Below are positions 20,184 through 22,870 of a DNA stretch of 22,870 nucleotides, piece by piece. The stretch covers positions 1 through 22,870 of the forward strand of contig JASJQH010007052.1 of assembly GCA_040143965.1 (NCBI GenBank), in the 5' to 3' direction. Below the pieces are notes generated by a model, which worked only from the letters and a program-made list of their open reading frames with translations, was not told the origin of the DNA and ran no database searches. The stretch is from Basidiobolus ranarum (Eukaryota > Basidiobolomycota > Basidiobolomycetes > Basidiobolales). Position 1 is the stretch's first letter. Every line of letters begins with the position of its first letter. Position numbers and translations under genes: made by a program.

Positions 20184-21215
20184 TCAAGGCAAAGACTCGG
20201 TTTCGATAGAATGGCCAATATACCCTTCGGCGCGTACATAACGCTTGGCTGATTTCAACACTATCTCTTTGCCATTCTTGAATATGCTTTGGCCTAACCA
20301 GCCACCATATATTTCTTCAAAGTCAAGTGGCTTAACGGAGCGCCAAATCTGAGCAATCGCTTCTGGTTCCATAGGAATAAGATTTGGATAGGCACGCATG
20401 AAACTCACAAAATCACGATCTGGAATAACCTGAATGGTATCACCAGTAAACAATTCTAAGATGAAACAGAACAAAGGTTAGTGATTATGACAATGAGACC
20501 ACCTAAATTGTACCAGAGATGTGATTGACATTACTTTTCCCCCACTGCAGTACACATGATCCATCAAAATGCCCTCCACAACGAACTATCTTCAATTCGC
20601 CATCCAAGATATCCAAAGTCTCACCATCCCAAACGTTTAGACATTCATGTGGATTCATAATCCATTCTTCATCGGCTTTATGAATATACACAGGAATGCC
20701 TCCGAAGGTCTTACTCCATTCTACCATACTGAAGAAAGGTGTTAGCGAGGAAATCTATCATCTATCTGAACATACAAGAGTCACCTATTGTAAAAATGGG
20801 GATGCGAGATAATAATTGCCTTCAAGCCACCTAATTTGTTGATGTTGACTCGAGTCTCTTCATCAATCAGTGTTATGCAATCCCACATGACATTTCCCTT
20901 GGGCGTCTGGATTACAATTCCACGTTGCCCAATGGCAAAAGGTGGCTTGCTTACAACACTGTGAAGCCTCGGGTCATTCTCGAAGGGAATGACTTCATTA
21001 CGATGGTTCTTTCGCACCTGGTCAAGAGTTGTCCATGCTTGACCTGTGGGTGGGACTGCGGCTCTTTCATCAAGGCAAATTAGACACTCTTCTTGAGTAG
21101 CGGATGGGTATTGAGTCCCACAAGTTGCGCACATTCGTGGTAAAGAGTCACTATTTAGGTTGTTCATCATCTTTTCTGGATTCTGAGTTTCATAACATAC
21201 AAATCTTCCAGCCAT
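20184..21215 (-). CDS. MBL-fold metallo-hydrolase with N-terminal zinc-ribbon-like region
   Basis: Metallo-beta-lactamase-fold protein, substrate unknown, probably cytosolic. Three exons on minus: 21215-20785, 20728-20514, 20455-20184; introns of 56 and 58 nt; 305 aa. The N-terminal part has two CxxC pairs (Cys29-x2-Cys32 in CATCGTQYP, Cys44-x2-Cys47 in ECLICLDE), then the lineage signature AVPPTGQAWTTLDQ. The fold motifs follow: GNVMWDC, IIISHPHFYNS (His138, His140), IPVYIHKADEEW (Asp163), VRCGGHFDGS (His197), LFTGDTIQVIPD (Asp221), FMRAYPNLIP, and the C-terminal YVRAEGYI. The usual HxHxDH motif is altered to HPHFYN, as I recall for this branch, also known from bacteria. Start chosen at the first ATG; an alternative is Met16/17. 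No mitochondrial or secretory signal. Splicing restores continuous motifs, so the model is firm; the reaction is not known. Confidence 0.9.
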
Positions 21216-21488
21216 TTATATTGACATGGAATTTTTCTCTTTCACCAAGTGGGCCATGTTCCACAGTGTAAATTACTAATCATCCAGGTATGATCTATCT
21301 TCTATCGAGATTTAGTGAAACATCAACTTCTTTCGGTCAATTTTGATTAGCAACCTAAACTCCAAATGTGACATCAGCTGAGACTAGAGACCTGAAATCC
21401 TGATGGGAGCTATGGCTATTACTAATGCCACGGAATATATAGCTGAGTTTTTTGTTTGGCCACGTTGATGATATTGAGGAGTCCATTA

Positions 21489-21778
21489 ATGTGTCTTCAT
21501 GGATTTGAGATGCTCAGAAGGACAAACGGATACTCGCTGGTTGGAGAGAAGGTGGGTTTCATTGCGTCATATTCCTAATGCACTCTAATTATCATCTCAA
21601 ACCTGTTTTTATTCCATCTGCTCCTAAACACAGCTCTCTATGGAGTAGCAGAGTTTGCTTGGAAATCACCATGAGCTTACTTAATACTAAATTATAATGT
21701 TTGTAGGGTGGGAAAATTGTCGAACTTAGAAGCCTCATAGGCCAATTGAAGGCTCAAGCGAGCATCATTAATAAATGA
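21489..21778 (+). CDS. Possible tiny spliced gene, exon joins uncertain
   Basis: A TATATA at 21436-21441 is followed by an ATG at 21489 and another at 21512. The best-supported part is the last exon (21707-21775 plus stop 21776-21778), which follows a TACTAAAT branch-like site and TTGTAG and encodes GGKIVELRSLIGQLKAQASI, helical and amphipathic. Upstream, a GTGGGT donor ends a first exon at 21551, and a short middle exon starting at 21642 may be used; at least three in-frame combinations exist, giving about 37-50 aa. I cannot choose between them or name a family. It is divergent from the MBL-fold gene. Confidence 0.25.
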
Positions 21779-21838
21779 ATGAAACACTACATTGCTCTAT
21801 TGAATAGAATGTTTAACTCAAGTTGGTCGTCAGTATAC

Positions 21839-22106
21839 ATGGCGAACACACCGACCCTCGGTTCACAATTTGTTTTCGCATTTCACCCTCCCAATGAAAA
21901 TCATTGCCTCTACAGTATGTGATTGTGTGTATAATTCGTTTCAACATCACTTGGTTATTCACCCATTGGCTCATTAGCTAACCGAGGTTTATCACTCAGT
22001 GGAAAGTAAGGCTGCAATCCCATTTGATGGTTGTGTTACTATCCTCAAAGCTCCAACTTCAATTTTCAAAAAGATACTGACAGATTCTAAAGTGGATCAA
22101 AGATAA
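21839..22106 (+). CDS. Small two-exon protein of unknown function
   Basis: Exon 1 21839-21914 and exon 2 22000-22106 give a 60-aa protein. The intron (85 nt) has strong signals: GTATGT donor, TAGCTAACC branch site and a CAG acceptor 17 nt on. Both exons stay open and the phases match. The protein begins MANTPTLGSQFVFAFHPP and contains AAIPFDGCVTILKAPTS and KKILTDSKVDQR at its C-terminus. No signal peptide, membrane segment or known motif. Only about 60 nt separate it from the stop of the preceding candidate, so it may be part of the same transcript or a downstream alternative. Supported by splice quality and openness alone. Confidence 0.35.
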
Positions 22107-22167
22107 GGCTGTGGCCAAACAGTAGATTAGATGTAAAATAGTATTTATTATGCATATCTATATTGTA

Positions 22168-22311
22168 CTAGTCTGTTTGAGGCACCCCATTAAGCTCGAT
22201 AATCTCATCCAATGGTATCGGTATCCCGTGAAACAATCTCCTTCGAGTGTTGAGGCCATATGCTAGGTAACCAGCCCGGACAGGTATTTGGAGGTATCTT
22301 AGAGATGCCAT
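22168..22311 (-). CDS. Short open frame, possible exon, unknown
   Basis: ATG at 22311, 47 aa to TAG at 22170-22168. Mixed, protein-like composition (YLQIPVRAGYLAYGLNTRRR, IPIPLDEIIELNG). The frame stays open upstream to 22356 but without an ATG. It could be the last exon of a gene extending to the right, or chance. No family recognised. Confidence 0.22.
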   Translation of the reverse strand: MASLRYLQIPVRAGYLAYGLNTRRRLFHGIPIPLDEIIELNGVPQTD

Positions 22312-22406
22312 ATTAAATCCCTTTACGTTTATTGACCGAAATTCATAACATTTCAAGTGGTGTTATTGATGTAGAGGCATTACTAATTAACAATCTTGAC
22401 TCATTG

Positions 22407-22526
22407 TCATAAAAACCGATCATATTGACTACCACACAAGCAATAGATCCAAGGAGATCCTTTCTCTAATCCCATACAAGCGCCCTTATTGTGACAGATG
22501 GTGACTGTACAGCCATTCAAGCATTC
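22407..22526 (-). CDS. Cysteine-rich EGF-like fragment, possible exon
   Basis: A 39-codon open frame without its own start. Cysteine spacing is C-x4-C-x5-C-x11-C-x1-C with ICHNKGAC and WIYCLCG, matching the first five cysteines of an EGF-like module (CxNxGxC ... YxCxC). The sixth would be needed about eight or more residues later, beyond the stop or a possible donor at TGTG|GTAGTC. It could be an exon of a secreted protein. The acceptor upstream (CTGAG) is poor. Confidence 0.2.
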   Translation of the reverse strand, partial: ECLNGCTVTICHNKGACMGLEKGSPWIYCLCGSQYDRFL

Positions 22527-22870
22527 TCAGGCAACACGATGGCCATACATATCAGAGATACAAATCCTTAATTTTGTCCTAGACATCTTTATTCTAAAAT
22601 AAACTGGGTAAAATGAGGACTATAACATGGGTAATTTGACAATAGAAAAGGAAAATATTCATGGATAATTGGATAGTAGCGCAAAGATCATTGAAAACCC
22701 CGAGATTCAGGTCAATGCTTCGTTGAAAGAAAAATATTTCGATAACGTAACCAGTGGATTATAAAGTTACGTAAAGAGAGTATACATAATAGTTGTAATG
22801 GTAAGAAATTAACTGGTGCCTTGTATTATTCGTTCTTATTGTAGGTAAGATCTTGCTTCGCGAAATTAAG

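Larger units (their letters stand above)
22107..22870. other. Right-end region with two weak minus-strand frames
   Basis: Contains a 47-codon minus frame (22168-22311) and a cysteine-rich minus frame (22407-22526), both listed separately. An ATG-led minus frame at about 22660-22597 (MNIFLFYCQITHVIVLILPS) looks like a signal peptide but could not be joined in frame to the cysteine-rich part. Nothing else is recognisable. Confidence 0.45.

Overview
The window looks like nuclear DNA of an early-diverging, AT-rich filamentous fungus (Entomophthoromycotina/Basidiobolus-like or Mucoromycota; the genus call is a guess). The evidence is a White Collar 1-type LOV-PAS-PAS-GATA protein, many short spliceosomal introns (mostly 51-85 nt, GTAAGT/GTATGT donors and CTAAC-like branch sites), TATA boxes of TATAAATA/TATAAAAG type 40-185 nt before start codons, and AATAAA 3' signals. 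No tRNA, rRNA, CRISPR or clear transposon was seen.

Left third (1-8.9 kb): a mitochondrial sulfide:quinone oxidoreductase (minus, 4 exons); a cytosolic short-chain dehydrogenase (minus, no intron) that is divergent, over about 420 bp, from a small secreted ten-cysteine protein (plus); a mitochondrial inner-membrane coiled-coil protein of the CCDC90/MCUR1 (DUF1640) family (plus, 5 exons); and tubulin-binding cofactor A (minus, 4 exons), convergent with it.

Middle (10-13 kb): two tandem paralogous secreted Ser/Thr-rich proteins, each with its own TATA box. They are probably cell-surface or wall proteins and I cannot name their family.

Right half: a 10-exon White Collar 1-like gene (about 693 aa) whose LOV domain keeps the flavin-contacting Asn/Asn/Gln residues but has Ser in place of the photo-adduct Cys (Ser155, codon 15818-15820). 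Then an MBL-fold hydrolase with an N-terminal zinc-ribbon-like region (minus, 3 exons), and divergent from it one or two tiny spliced genes of unknown function. The remaining stretches are intergenic with only weak open frames.

The genes do not form a pathway; this is an ordinary eukaryotic neighbourhood. The strongest point of interest is the cysteine-less LOV photoreceptor homologue, followed by the tandem secreted family. All multi-exon models were spliced by hand from the sequence; each main model closes in frame from start to stop.
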